Assembly: GCA_910574455.1 (NCBI GenBank)
Contig: CAJSYZ010000005.1
Span: forward strand, 248,001 to 312,000
DNA: 64,000 nt
Direction: 5' to 3'
Source of the DNA: Trichaptum fuscoviolaceum
Lineage: Eukaryota > Basidiomycota > Agaricomycetes > Hymenochaetales > Trichaptaceae
A program made the position numbers and the translations under genes. Positions 10,325 to 23,100 of this stretch are shown here, piece by piece (the stretch's first letter is position 1; each line of letters starts with the position of its first letter). The notes under the pieces were generated by a model, which ran no database searches, was not told where the DNA came from, and saw nothing but the letters and a program-made list of their open reading frames with translations.

Positions 10325-11425
10325 CATTCATGTCATGCAATGCACTTCAGTTTCTCTCGATGAATTACACTCTTCCGTTACTGTACTTCCCTCGTGTAAT
10401 ACGCCGTCTTCGATCCTTTCCCAAAAATTTCTTCCACTTTTCTCGATTTTCGGCACCATTTCCTGTAATTAGTAACTACCCTTAATGCAGTGCTGTCAAA
10501 TCTTTCAATTAGTTGTGATGAATGATTGCCAAAGAGTAATTCGAAACTCGCAATAGAGTTAAAAAATCCGGGGCAAGAAGTCACCGGGATCTATCCAGTA
10601 CCTTATTGAGTAAAGTCGTCTACGTCTATCTCTTTGACCGCACACTAAAAATATTTATCCTGTCAGGTACACGATGTACATGAATGTATTCTGAAACCAT
10701 TGGGTGAGTGAATTTGAATTTCAGGTACTTTTGTGACGCTAATTCGCTCCGTAAAAAAGAATAAATGATTCTTTCTTCACTATCAAACAATGGGACCTAA
10801 GTCTTGCCACCTTGCCACATGTCTTCGTCTATGTCAGACGAAGTAGAAGGCGAAAATGTAAGCTGTTCATGACAATGGTCTAACATTGCGCAACTAACTC
10901 CAATTCTATTCTTTATGCTTCCGATGCAATGCTGTGCACGCCAAGTTAGTTCCTGAATGCTAAAGCAATCGCATGCAAGCTAAATTAGTGGAAAAAAGAG
11001 AATCCGATGAGCTAGGGAAGCTAGTCGAGAGACGACTGGCAGCGCTTACTGGCAGATTAGGTGACGAAGGCAAGGTGTCCGATGAGCTTGATACTATAGG
11101 GTAATTCATTCGTATTTTTTCCCTCTCAACCACGATTTATCTAGAATATAGTGATAGCGCTTACTGGCATGTTGTGTGACGAAGGCGAGGGGTCCGATGA
11201 GCTTGAATCCTTGGCTAAGTCATTTGGTTTTTTTCTTCTTAACTACAATTCAATATTTGGGTAATTACAGATGACTGGCGCGTCTGAAGCCATCGCGGGC
11301 GCGTATGCCTGTGTACGAGGTTCTACCGGGACTGGGGCCGATAGACGGAAGGTTGGGGGATTCGAGATATTTAAAAGTCGTAAGTAGAGCAGCCTGTCCT
11401 CCATCTCCGCCCCCCACCCCACCCC
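10325..11425. other. Intergenic region with a doubtful small spliced frame and a local duplication
   Basis: A possible first exon ATG at 10819 (SDEVEGEN then GTAAGC) could splice to a charged segment at about 10987-11098 (SDELGKLVERRLAALTGR). That segment faintly resembles the ERRELISKL part of the upstream orphan family. The support is too weak for a gene call. The rest is AT-rich. Confidence 0.3.
11041..11270. repeat. Direct duplication of about 115 bp
   Basis: AGCGCTTACTGGCA...GACGAAGGC...GTCCGATGAGCTTGA occurs at 11041 and again at 11156. The tails are more diverged but both end near an AT-rich stretch with similar layout. Confidence 0.65.
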
Positions 11426-11430
11426 CTTTT

Positions 11431-12010
11431 TGTCAGGAATCGCCACGGATTTACTTATTGTTTTCTTTTATTTTCCGTTTACTTATGATTTACTGATGTT
11501 TTTATTTACTTTCGATTCCTGACATCGTACGAGACACTCGTACGGTCTCGTACGGTCAGCGGTACGCGCTTGGTACGAAGCCCGTACGGCGCGTACACCT
11601 TTGCATCTGTCTGCACACGGGATTATTGTTTCTTTTCATTCTATTCACTAACGGACACTTTTTGGTGCGCTTGGGTTCAAACCCAGCGCGCCAGCGATGC
11701 TTATTCATCTTTCTATTTGTATTTCAAATTCGGATCGGACCACGGGTCCGTACGGACGGTGGCTTGGAGGAACTGTATAGTTCCTCCTGCGCTTGCCAAA
11801 AGCGCCCGTCCGCCTGAGAAGCACTCCACTTTTGGCCTCTTGTCAAGTGCTTCCCAGGTGACGTTATATTTGTGCTTCTGATGTGTAGAATAGCTTAATT
11901 GACTTGTCAAGTGCTTCCCAGAGTGTGGAACCGCTTTGCATAGCCGCTGATCGTCCGATTTACGTTGTCCGAGGTCCTGAGAACGCATAGAACCACTCTG
12001 TGTCGTAACA
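11431..12010 (+). repeat. Left LTR of the Ty3/Gypsy element
   Basis: The LTR starts TGTCAGGAATCG and ends CGTAACA. Its first 12 bases recur inverted at 11513-11524 (CGATTCCTGACA), so the first 94 bp can fold into a hairpin. CTTGTCAAGTGCTTCCCAG occurs twice in the 3' third. Confidence 0.95.
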
Positions 12011-12106
12011 TTAGGCCAAAAGTCTTTTTTCTCACTACCTTGCGCGAAAAAACTCGTACCGTTCGAACCATTCTGCCGACGCTCGCTTCGCTCGAACGCC
12101 CGTACG

Positions 12107-13306
12107 ATGCAGAACGCTACACCGCCTGTTCCTGCGCCCGGAGGCCCTCCTGGAGCGCCCCCCGTCGCACCCGTGCAGGCACCCGTACCCCCACAACCCC
12201 CAACTATGGATGAGGCGACTCAGGCTATGCTGAACCAGTATATGGCCCCCTGGAGGGAGCAGATCGATCAGTTGCTTCAGCAGAATGCATACTTGAAGGG
12301 AGCGCTCGAAATGCGCGTCGCCGAACCGCGCGGTACGAAGGGTCCGAAGATTCCACCCCCTGGCTTGTTTTACGGCCCCAAGGGCGATGCCGCGGACAAG
12401 GACAAGCTTTCGTACGAAGCTTGGTCCGGTCAGGTACGGAACTACATCTCTATGCGCCCGCACGAGTTCCCGGACGAGCGTACGAAGTGCCAGTTCGCTG
12501 CGACTTACCTTCGAGGCCCTGCAGACGAGTGGGTGCGTCCCTACATGGACTCGATCCACAAGGGCGAGCCGGTCGCCATTTTCGACAAGTTGGACACTTT
12601 CTTGGAGTCTCTGGCTGCTGGATATGGTGAAGCTGATGCTGTTGCTGCTGCTGAGAACGAAATTATGGCTCTCAGGCAGACTGGAACCGTGGCTGAGTAT
12701 GCTGCTCGCTACAGGGCTCTCAAGGTCAAGACCAAGTGGGTTGCTGACGATAAACCATGGATTGCTTGGTTCCGGTACGGACTTTCGAACCGTTTTCGTA
12801 CGGACCTGACGCTCAAGAAGATGCCTGAGGACTTTGATGGGTATGTGAAGGCCTGCTGTGTCTACGATGATGAGCTGCGAGCCATCCGTGCCACAACTCG
12901 TACCAACCCCATCCCTCAGCGCACTGGAACTGCTTTCCAGACGCGTCAGACGTCGAACTCGAACCAGCCTCGTACCGGCTCGAGCCACCGTGACCCGAAC
13001 GCGATGGAGGTGGACCAGATCAGTAGGGAAGAGGCGCTGCGCAAGGGGTTATGCTTCCACTGTGGCGAGAAAGGTCATATGTCCGCCAAGTGCCCCAAGC
13101 GCCACGCGTCTAATACCTCGAACCGTACGAACGTCAGTACGGCCTCGACACCCCAGGTACCGGCCCCAGCTCCCACTGCTTCGATCTCTGACGTCTCGGA
13201 CGAGACCCCCCTCGTACCGAGCGGTACGACCGAACGCCCAATCTCTGTTTCTGATGCTGCCAAAGTCCTTATGGCGCACCTCTCGAAGGAATCGGATTTC
13301 AACTAG
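12107..13306 (+). CDS. gag: Gag polyprotein of the Ty3/Gypsy element
   Basis: 399 aa. A proline-rich N-terminus (about 1-35) is followed by a retrotransposon-gag capsid-like region ([19 protein letters not shown], then [16 protein letters not shown]). A single CCHC zinc knuckle [14 protein letters not shown] lies at about 13051-13092. The knuckle is expected to bind element RNA. The frame is open from start to stop, and pol continues in the -1 frame overlapping the gag stop. No convincing slippery heptamer was identified. Confidence 0.9.
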   Translation: MQNATPPVPAPGGPPGAPPVAPVQAPVPPQPPTMDEATQAMLNQYMAPWREQIDQLLQQNAYLKGALEMRVAEPRGTKGPKIPPPGLFYGPKGDAADKDKLSYEAWSGQVRNYISMRPHEFPDERTKCQFAATYLRGPADEWVRPYMDSIHKGEPVAIFDKLDTFLESLAAGYGEADAVAAAENEIMALRQTGTVAEYAARYRALKVKTKWVADDKPWIAWFRYGLSNRFRTDLTLKKMPEDFDGYVKACCVYDDELRAIRATTRTNPIPQRTGTAFQTRQTSNSNQPRTGSSHRDPNAMEVDQISREEALRKGLCFHCGEKGHMSAKCPKRHASNTSNRTNVSTASTPQVPAPAPTASISDVSDETPLVPSGTTERPISVSDAAKVLMAHLSKESDFN

Positions 13307-13383
13307 GGTCTCAGCGCATCGTCGCGCCGCTCGAGACCCATAACCGATTCTCTTGTTTAGAAAATGATGTCCCAGTCCCTTCT

Positions 13384-16300
13384 ATGTCTACTAGTATACA
13401 GTCCATAGACAAGAAGTTGCGCCGGTTCATTCGTTTTCCTGTGAGAGTCAGCGATGGCAGAAAGATTTTAAGGATGAGAGCCTTCTTAGACAGTGGGGCC
13501 TCATCGATATTTATTAACCGTACGGTTGTCGAACGGTTCGGGCTCCGTACGAGACCCTTGGTCCCTCGTACGCGGTTGTACAATGCCGACAACTCTTTGA
13601 ACAATGTGGGCTGGCTCACAGATGAAGTGCCGATTAGTTTAACGGTCGGATCGCACACTGAGAACGTGACTGCAGTGGTGGCGGACATTGGGGACTATCC
13701 CCTGATTATTGGGGTCGACTGGCTGCGACTCCACAACCCAGAGATCGATTGGGCGAACGACCAGATGACCTTTACGCGCTGTGCGAAGGCCTGTCAGCCT
13801 CGTACGGACCGTACGGAGTTTCAGATGGAAGGTCCCCCGGAGTCAGACGCAGTGCGCACGGCTCGTACGGAGACCTCGAACCGCGCACGCCGCGCGAAGC
13901 CTCGGCCACCTCCTCGAACTCGAGTGACGGTAGCTGAGCTCGAGGACGAACCGTACGACTCGGGTGGTACGGACGAACCGGTCAGCGAACGAGACAAAGT
14001 TCCGCCAGGCTTCCGGTATTCTGAGAAGTATTGGGATGTTTATCACGATTCTGAGGAATTCTTTGTCACGGATGACCCGGATTTCGCACAGCGGATCGCC
14101 GCTTCGTACACCTGGTCTCAGGCAATTGCTGAGAAGACTGCAGTGAAGGAAGGCGAGAAGTCGTTCGAAGAACTCGTACCGCCGCAGTACCGCGATTTCG
14201 CCAAAGTCTTCTCGAAGGACCGGGCAGAACGCCTCCCCACCCGTAAACCGTACGACCATGCGATCGACCTCGTACCGGGTGCGGTACCTTCTTACAGTAA
14301 GATCTACCCCATGGCGCCGAACGAGCGTACGGCGCTGAAGGAATTCATCGAGGAGAACTTGAGGAAGGGGTACATTCGACCCTCCAAGTCTCCGGCTGCG
14401 GCTCCGGTCTTCTTTATCAAGAAGAAGGACGGTTCGCTGCGCATGGTGGTAGATTATCGCAAGCTCAATGCGATGACTGTGAAGAACAGGTACCCACTGC
14501 CTCTCTCACCACTGAGCTAGTCGATGCCTTGAAGAAAGCGAAGGTGTTTACGACCTTAGACCTTCGATCCGGGTACCACAACGTACGGATGAAGGAAGGA
14601 GACGAGTGGAAAGCGGCCTTTCGTACGCAGGAAGGCCACTTCGAACCGACGGTGATGACCTTCGGACTCACCAATGCTCCGGCGACGTTCCAGCACATGA
14701 TGAACGACATCTTCAAAGATCTGAATGGGGTGATTGTGATCATCTATCTTGACGATTTGCTGATTTTCTCTGAGAATGAGGAAGATCATGTCGAGCACGT
14801 TCGTACCGTACTCGAACGGCTCGAGAAGCACGACCTGTTTGTCAAGCCAGAGAAGTGTAAGTTCCACCAGTCTTCTGTGGAATACCTAGGCATGGTTATC
14901 GGAGCCGGTACGGTTTCGATGGACCCGGCCAAGGTCAGTGCGGTTCTGGAGTGGCCTACACCTGCAAAGGTCAAGGATATTCAAGCCTTCCTCGGCTTTG
15001 CAACTTCTATCGCCGGTTTATCGAGGATTACTCCCGGATCGTACGGCCTATGACCGAACTGCTTCGAAAGGACGTCCGGTTCGAGTGGGGTACGAGACAA
15101 CAAGCCTCGTTCGACGAGTTGAAGCGTCGATTCACTCAAGCACCGGTACTGGCCATGCCTGACCTCGAGAAACCATTTATTCTTGAGTGTGACGCTTCTG
15201 ACTTTGCGACAGGTGCAGTACTGTCGCAGGTCGGTACGGACGGTACGATTCATCCGGTGGCTTTCTACTCGAAATCGCTAAATGATGCGGAGCGAAACTA
15301 TGAGATCTATGATAAGGAGCTACTGGCTATCGTACGGTCGCTCGACGAGTGGAGACATTATCTCGAAGGGTCTCCACACAAGATCGATGTTGTCTCGGAC
15401 CACAAGAACCTGCTCTACTTCTCTGAAGCTCGCAATCTCACTCGCAGACAAGCTCGCTGGAGTATTTTTCTCAGTCGGTTCGACTTCACGATCCGACATC
15501 GCCCTGGCCGGCTTGGGGGTAAGCCAGACGCGATGTCACGTCGTACCGACCTCGAACCAAATGGTCCGGACAACACGAACCGGACTCTGTTGGACAGAGA
15601 CTTGTTTCGCCTGCACGCGATGCGTCGAGGCATGGTACGGCTCGAGGGGGACACGGCGTTGTTGCGAAGGATCCGGAGTTCGAAGAGTTGGGATGAGGAA
15701 TTGGTAGAGGCGATCGAGGCACTGAAGGGGAAGGCCCCTGTGTCCTTGAAGAAGGAGTTGGAGGACTGGAACACGGAGGATGGACTGCTGCTGTACCGAG
15801 GGAAGGTCTACGTACCGAAGGACGAGGAAATTCGGCGAGATATTGTGAAATTACATCATGACTCTCTGCCGGTGGGACACCCCGGACGGTGGAAGACGTA
15901 CGAGCTGGTGAGTCGCAACTATTGGTGGCCAGGGATGTCTTCTTTTGTCGAGCGGTACGTGTCCGGGTGCGATACCTGTATGCGCACCAAGAATATTCCC
16001 CAGCGACCGGTCGGACCGCTCGAACCGAACGAGGTACCGTCCGGGCCATGGCAGACGATCTCCTGCGACTTTATCACGCAGCTGCCGCCGTCTGATGGGT
16101 TTGATGCGATCTTTGTGGTGGTAGACCGGCTCACCAAGCAGGCGCACTTCGTACCAACAACGTCCGACGTCAACTCGACTCGTACGGCCGAACTGTTCGT
16201 GTCCGAGGTTTGGAAACACCATGGTACGCCTCGAAAAATCATCTCGGACCGAGGGCCCCAGTTCGTATCACGCTTCATGAAGGAGTTCTTCAAGCGACTT

Positions 16301-17116
16301 GGTATTAAAGGTGCTACTTCGACTTCTTTCCACCCTCAGACTGATGGTCAGACCGAACGAGTAAATCAGGAGCTCGAACAGTATCTTCGAGCCTTCACAG
16401 ATGTTCGGCAGGAGAACTGGGCTCGGCTGCTGCCTATGGCCGAGTTTGCGCACAACACTCGTGCGCATTCAGCCACTCGGACCTCGCCGTTCGCGCTGTT
16501 GTACGGGTACGAGCCCGGGTTTGCCATCGTACCGAGTACGGGTCTTTCGACCGTACCAGCAGCTGATGACCGTCTAGACATGCTGAAGAAGGCTCAGGAC
16601 GATGCCCAGGCCGCGTTGGAAGTTGCTGCGGATCGTATGAAGCGCTACTACGACCAGCACCGTACGGACGTACCGGACATCGAACCAGGTGATCGTGTCT
16701 GGCTCGAGGCTCGCAATATAGCCTTGCCAGGTGCCAGGAAGCTCAATCATCGTCGACTCGGTCCGTACGAGGTCGTACGAAAGCTAAGTCCGCTAAACTA
16801 TGAGCTGAAACTTCCAGCTTCGATGAAGGTGCACCCAGTCTTCCATGTCTCGCTCCTGACCAAGTACCAGTCGGACACGATCCCCGGACGCGTACAGAAC
16901 CCTCCCGAGCCCGTACCAATCAATGGGGACATTGAGTACGAAGTTCAGGAGATACTGAACTCGCGTCGTACGGGCCGTACGCAGAAACTTCAGTATTTGG
17001 TTCGATGGAAGGGTTACCAGTCGGACGAAGATACCTGGCTCGACGCGGCTAATATGGAACATGCACAAGCTCGAATTCGTGCCTTCCATCGCAAATACCC
17101 ATTGGCGGTACGGTGA
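13384..17116 (+). pseudogene. pol: Pol polyprotein of the Ty3/Gypsy element (protease-RT-RNase H-integrase-chromodomain), two frameshifts
   Basis: The pol frame is already open at the gag stop (reading [11 protein letters not shown] before 13384). Protease motif [11 protein letters not shown] is near 13486. RT contains YPLPL, then LDLRSGYHN and IIYLDDLLIF (near 14745). RNase H has ILECDASDFATGAVL. The integrase has an HHDSL...CDTC zinc finger, the DRGPQF and HPQTDGQTERVN blocks, and a C-terminal chromodomain (LQYLVRWKGYQSDEDTWL). The frame changes twice, each equal to one missing base: near 14495-14505 (after YPLPL) and near 15000-15003 (inside FLGFA-NFYRRF). All catalytic residues I can see are kept, so the breaks are recent or are sequence errors. 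Confidence 0.9.
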
Positions 17117-17173
17117 CCGTACGGATCGGTACGAACACGCACGCTGTTTAGCAGCGTCCTTGGAGGGGGGTAA

Positions 17174-17752
17174 TGTCAGGAATCGCCACGGATTTACTTA
17201 TTGTTTTCTTTTATTTTCCGTTTACTTATGATTTACTGATGTTTTTATTTACTTTCGATTCCTGACATCGTACGAGACACTCGTACGGTCTCGTACGGTC
17301 AGCGGTACGCGCTTGGTCGAAGCCCGTACGGCGCGTACACCTTTGCATCTGTCTGCACACGGGATTATTGTTTCTTTTCATTCTATTCACTAACGGACAC
17401 TTTTTGGTGCGCTTGGGTTCAAACCCGGCGCGCCAGCGATGCTTATTCATCTTTCTATTTGTATTTCAAATTCGGATCGGACCACGGGTCCGTACGGACG
17501 GTGGCTTGGAGGAACTGTATAGTTCCTCCTGCGCTTGCCAAAAGCGCCCGTCCGCCTGAGAAGCACTCCACTTTTGGCCTCTTGTCAAGTGCTTCCCAGG
17601 TGACGTTATATTTGTGCTTCTGATGTGTAGAATAGCTTAATTGACTTGTCAAGTGCTTCCCAGAGTGTGGAACCGCTTTGCATAGCCGCTGATCGTCCGA
17701 TTTACGTTGTCCGAGGTCCTGAGAACGCATAGAACCACTCTGTGTCGTAACA
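17174..17752 (+). repeat. Right LTR of the Ty3/Gypsy element
   Basis: This copy is identical to the left LTR except for a missing A (GGTCGAAG versus GGTACGAAG) and one A-to-G change (CCCGGCGCG). It ends at 17752, only 43 bp before the next start codon at 17796. Confidence 0.95.
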
Positions 17753-17795
17753 CTTTTTTGTTTCTTCTTGTCTTCGCGCGATTCACCTGTCCACC

Positions 17796-19772
17796 ATGCT
17801 TTTGCGCGCTAGATCCCCTCTGCATGGCTCGCCGAAGGCGCGTCCGGCCCCTCTCCGACCTCTCCAGACTGGGCGCCCAGTGATGTGCTTTACTGGCCCG
17901 CAGGTTGATTTCCTGCAGTCGATGGTGCCTACGTTCCTAGCGCTCCCAACGCGCAGGAAAAATACCCTTCGCCGCACGTTCTTTGCCACGGCGCTGACCG
18001 AATTTGTGATTCGATTTGCAGACGATTTGGGCCCATCGTACAACGTGAGCGAGCTGACGCAGGTGAGTTGTCTTCGTCAATTCATCTCCTTTAACTGACA
18101 TGACTTTTTTGCCAGCGTCTCAACCGCTACTTCTGGAACCAGGCAATGTCGGATGCGCGACAGAAGACGAAGCTTGCGCGCCGCGGCATATTCACGACAT
18201 CGACCGACTCCCTGGGCATCGATGTGAACAGCGCGGACGCAGCAGTCCTGGCCAAGCTATTCGGTAGAGCACCAAAACCCACGAAGGCGACACCGTTCGC
18301 CGTTTTCTGTGTCGATTATCAAGACGAAATTGCCGAGGTACTCGCAGTCCGCATGGAGGACATCGGCGACCCCTCGAAGACTGCTAGCGAGCGCCAACGT
18401 ATTCGATCTGATATGTTTAATAGATTGTCCGACGAAAAGCGCAAGGAGTACGAAGTGGAGGCTGCAGCGATAAATGCTGAGAACAAGGCATTTTTCGACG
18501 ACCATGTTCCTGATCAAGTGATCTTCGAGTACGTACTCTCATATTCGTTGATACTGTATGCTAACAATACTTAATAGAAACCAGACTCACCTGACTGAGT
18601 CTTGCAAAAGATTGCCGTCGCCTTGTTGGGCCGAGGTAGATCAAAAGTCGGTGAGGGGATGATTCACTTGCAATATGCACTGAAGGGCCCTACTGGACCT
18701 ATTGTCCACAGGTAAGCTGTCTGTTTCGTTGTCGCTTCAGCTACTGACACAAGCATATAGTTTGGCAGTCAGTACTGTTGAGGCCGAGTATACCACCTCA
18801 AGTGTATTCAAGCTGCACAACATAGGTGATACTTGGGCAAACTACGCAACTGCAAAACTATACCAAGGTTCGTAACATATTCATTTGTTCGCAACACCTC
18901 TAATATGTGTTAGTAGATGAGCTTGCAGCAGCAGTTGCAGTCCCTGTTGCCGACGCAGCTGCATCTGACGCAGTCCCTATTGCCGACGCTTCCGCAGTCC
19001 CTGCATCTGACGCAGTCGCAGTCCCCGTCACAGTCACAGCCCCTGCTTCCGACGCAGCTCCCGTTCCCATAGAACTCGACAAGGCACCTGTTTCCGCAAC
19101 CGAAGACCATGATGTCCGTGTGCTGTCTACGGGCGCAAGTGCGGCCCCGCCAGCCCCAAGTGTAGCCAACAATGCTGTCGTCGAGTCGCACACAAGCATT
19201 GGTGGGATTCAAGTCATCACGGGGGTTGCTTCTGCTTCTGCAATGGATGTGGATCACAATGTGGATCAGATGAACATTGATTCTTCGGATTTCATTGAGG
19301 GTATGTTATTAATTACTCTATCTTGTATCACTTGCTTACATTCTCTTATACAGGCACGACGACATCGCAAGCCACGCCTGGGCTTTCGTCTCGAGTGGCC
19401 ACACTTGACCTTGGCCCTCCCATGACTCAACCCGACTTTACATCGACAATGAACGACGTATCATCGAAGAAAAAGAGGTATGATTTAATTTATTGCATTC
19501 TATTTGAATTTAATACATTTAGTAATAGAGGCCGCCCTGCAAAGAATGCAGCTACGAAAGTCAAGCCGCCCGCGGCGACAAAGACGAAGACGAAGACCAA
19601 ACCGCCTGCAAAGTCCCTGAAAAAGACCGTGCCTAAACCGACACCGCCCGCTACTAGACGAAGCACGCGGGTTGTGACGGAATCAACTTGGCGTGAAGCC
19701 GCAAACAACATCGGTGAGTTTATTACGGGCAACTCTAATGTCATGCTAATATATGATTATTGCGTAGGCTAA
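17796..19772 (+). CDS. Lineage-specific protein with HMG-box-like segment and AT-hook; one-base frameshift in exon 3
   Basis: Exons: 17796-18062, 18116-18528, 18578-18711, 18761-18867, 18914-19300, 19354-19477, 19529-19713, 19768-19772. The last exon holds only five bases including the stop. The segment near residues 140-215 (ATPFAVFCVDYQDEI, then FNRLSDEKRKEYEVEAAAIN) resembles an HMG-box. A low-complexity A/V/P/D region from the fifth exon follows. The basic tail after KKKRGRPAK is an AT-hook. In exon 3 the frame slips after NQTHLTES near 18600 (continuing LQKIAVALLGRGRSK), equal to one missing base. The gene is likely nuclear and DNA-binding by inference. The LTR upstream replaces its normal promoter distance. 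Confidence 0.65.
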
Positions 19773-20412
19773 ACTGTCGTCGCAGTGCGTCGGCGCTTAA
19801 TCCCTGTGGCGGCACTTATTAATCACATGTCTCCATTCATTTGTTGTCTTGCTCATTGTCTTTGTCTGTCTACCTCTAATCTACAGTTAATTCATTAATT
19901 TAATTTAAATATTGTGCATGATCTTCTGAGCTGAATTTTACTGAGTCTAAACATTATATGAGAGAGATTTCCAATAAAACATCAAATTTATTTGAGTGTG
20001 CATGCGTGCGGCGCATGCTTGCAACGGACGCGCAAATCGATTCAGTGCTGATGGCACGTGACTTTACTCTCCGTGTCGCGCGCAAAGTGCACGTGCTTAA
20101 TAGTACGTGTGAACAACGCAAGTGTGCACGTTAAGTCAACACGTGATGATAGCGTGTGAGCTAAGCGCCATGCATAAGGACATGTCACACATTCTTAAAG
20201 GAGGTTGTAACGGATACAACTGCCATATAGGGAAACGAAATTATTCTCGCCACAACTGCCAAATACGGGAAGAATCGGATACAAGGAATTGGCTTCAAGT
20301 TCAAATATAGAAATGAATCGGATACAGGAAGAAACGGATACACGGAAACGGATACAAGTCCAAATAAGGAAATGAATCGGATACACTGTAATGACAGATT
20401 ACGATACAACTT
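19773..20412. other. Intergenic region with GGATACA-motif cluster
   Basis: This is AT-rich 3' flank. From about 20211 to 20395 GGATACA or close variants recur about seven times, often as GAAACGGATACA or AATCGGATACA. The block is bounded by GTTGTAACGG on the left and the loosely inverted TTACGATACAAC on the right. TTATGAGC at about 20410-20417 equals the complement of the initiator tRNA-Met anticodon loop, a primer-site type known from Copia elements. No LTR matching the 3' LTR of the following Copia element is present here. Confidence 0.45.
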
Positions 20413-21297
20413 ATGAGCTGTGGAGATCGAGTCAGCCTACCCTCCGACTCCGGGGATACACCTTTCGGTTCCCCTCTCTCTGAACTACCCGACTTAGAGG
20501 TTCCCCCTCTTCCCCCTATCCCTGATTATAATACACGTATCAATACATCAATTATTCATCGAGAATTTACCTCCGGGACGAGCAGGATGTCATCTTCGGA
20601 CAGTGCCACCGCGGGTTCTAAAGAAGGTCCGATTAAGGTCGGAGAGCTTTTGCGTGAAGATGGAACGAACTACGACAACTGGCTGAAGGCCAACAAGATT
20701 CAACTGAGACTTAAAGGCTGCTGGGACATAGCTGCCGGAAAGGAATTGCGTCCCACTGATGGCGCGTCTGCTTCCGAACTTCGTGACTGGGATCGTCGCG
20801 CAAATCTGGCTGTGGCGCAGTTTGCCCTGAATATGCCCCTGTCCCTGATCGGCCAATTGGATATTGACTCCGCACATAAGCTTTTTACCGACCTCAATAC
20901 TCGGTTTGCTAAATCCGCTGATATCCGTGAGATTCTCGCCTCCAGCGCTCTAAGGGGTAAACACATTGGACCCACAGAAACTATGGCCGACCATATCAAT
21001 GCTCTCAGGCAATTGCGCGTCAATTATCTCAACGCTGGTGGTCTCCTCACAGACAAAGAATGGAGAATTATTATTCTCATCTCTTTAGGACACGGCTATT
21101 GGGGCCGATATGCTGCAAATTTCGCGGGGGTCTCTGACCCTGAAGAAGTCATTGCGACTCTCGTGTTTGAGGAACGTCGCATCGGCGCAGATAAAGTCCT
21201 TGAATTGGCTCAGGCTGAAGCTACTGTCACTGCTATGGTCGCAAGTCACACGTCGTCTCGTATCAGTTCATCTAATAATGCCGGCGGTCACCGTACT
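20413..21297 (+). pseudogene. gag: Copia gag, N-terminal part up to the insertion
   Basis: 295 codons up to the insertion point. It contains a Gag UBN2-like region: YDNWLKANKIQLRLKGCW near residue 88, then a helical region to about 280. The last codon ends exactly at the right edge of the left target duplication (21297). The frame resumes without shift at 23101, where the zinc knuckle CHNCGARGHIKANC lies. As it stands the frame stops at the first codon of the inserted element (TAG). Confidence 0.88.
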
Positions 21298-23092
<1,795 letters not shown>

Positions 23093-23100
23093 ACCGTACT

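Larger units (their letters stand above)
11426..17757 (+). mobile_element. Ty3/Gypsy chromodomain LTR retrotransposon
   Basis: The complete element spans 11431-17752, flanked by the 5-bp duplication CTTTT (11426-11430 and 17753-17757). LTRs are 580 and 579 bp and differ by one base deletion and one substitution, indicating a very recent insertion. The order is gag, protease, reverse transcriptase, RNase H, integrase, chromodomain, which is a chromovirus. A purine tract GGAGGGGGG lies just before the right LTR (17162-17170). No TGG-starting primer-binding site follows the left LTR (TTAGGCCAAA instead), so priming is unclear. The pol frame has two one-base losses. LTR and genes are strikingly rich in CGTAC/GTACG words. 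Confidence 0.95.

Noticed and set aside
11660..11700. tRNA-like T-arm (GGGTTCAAACCC) in the LTR
   Set aside because: There is no matching D-arm, anticodon arm or acceptor stem; the motif is a short palindrome present in both LTRs.
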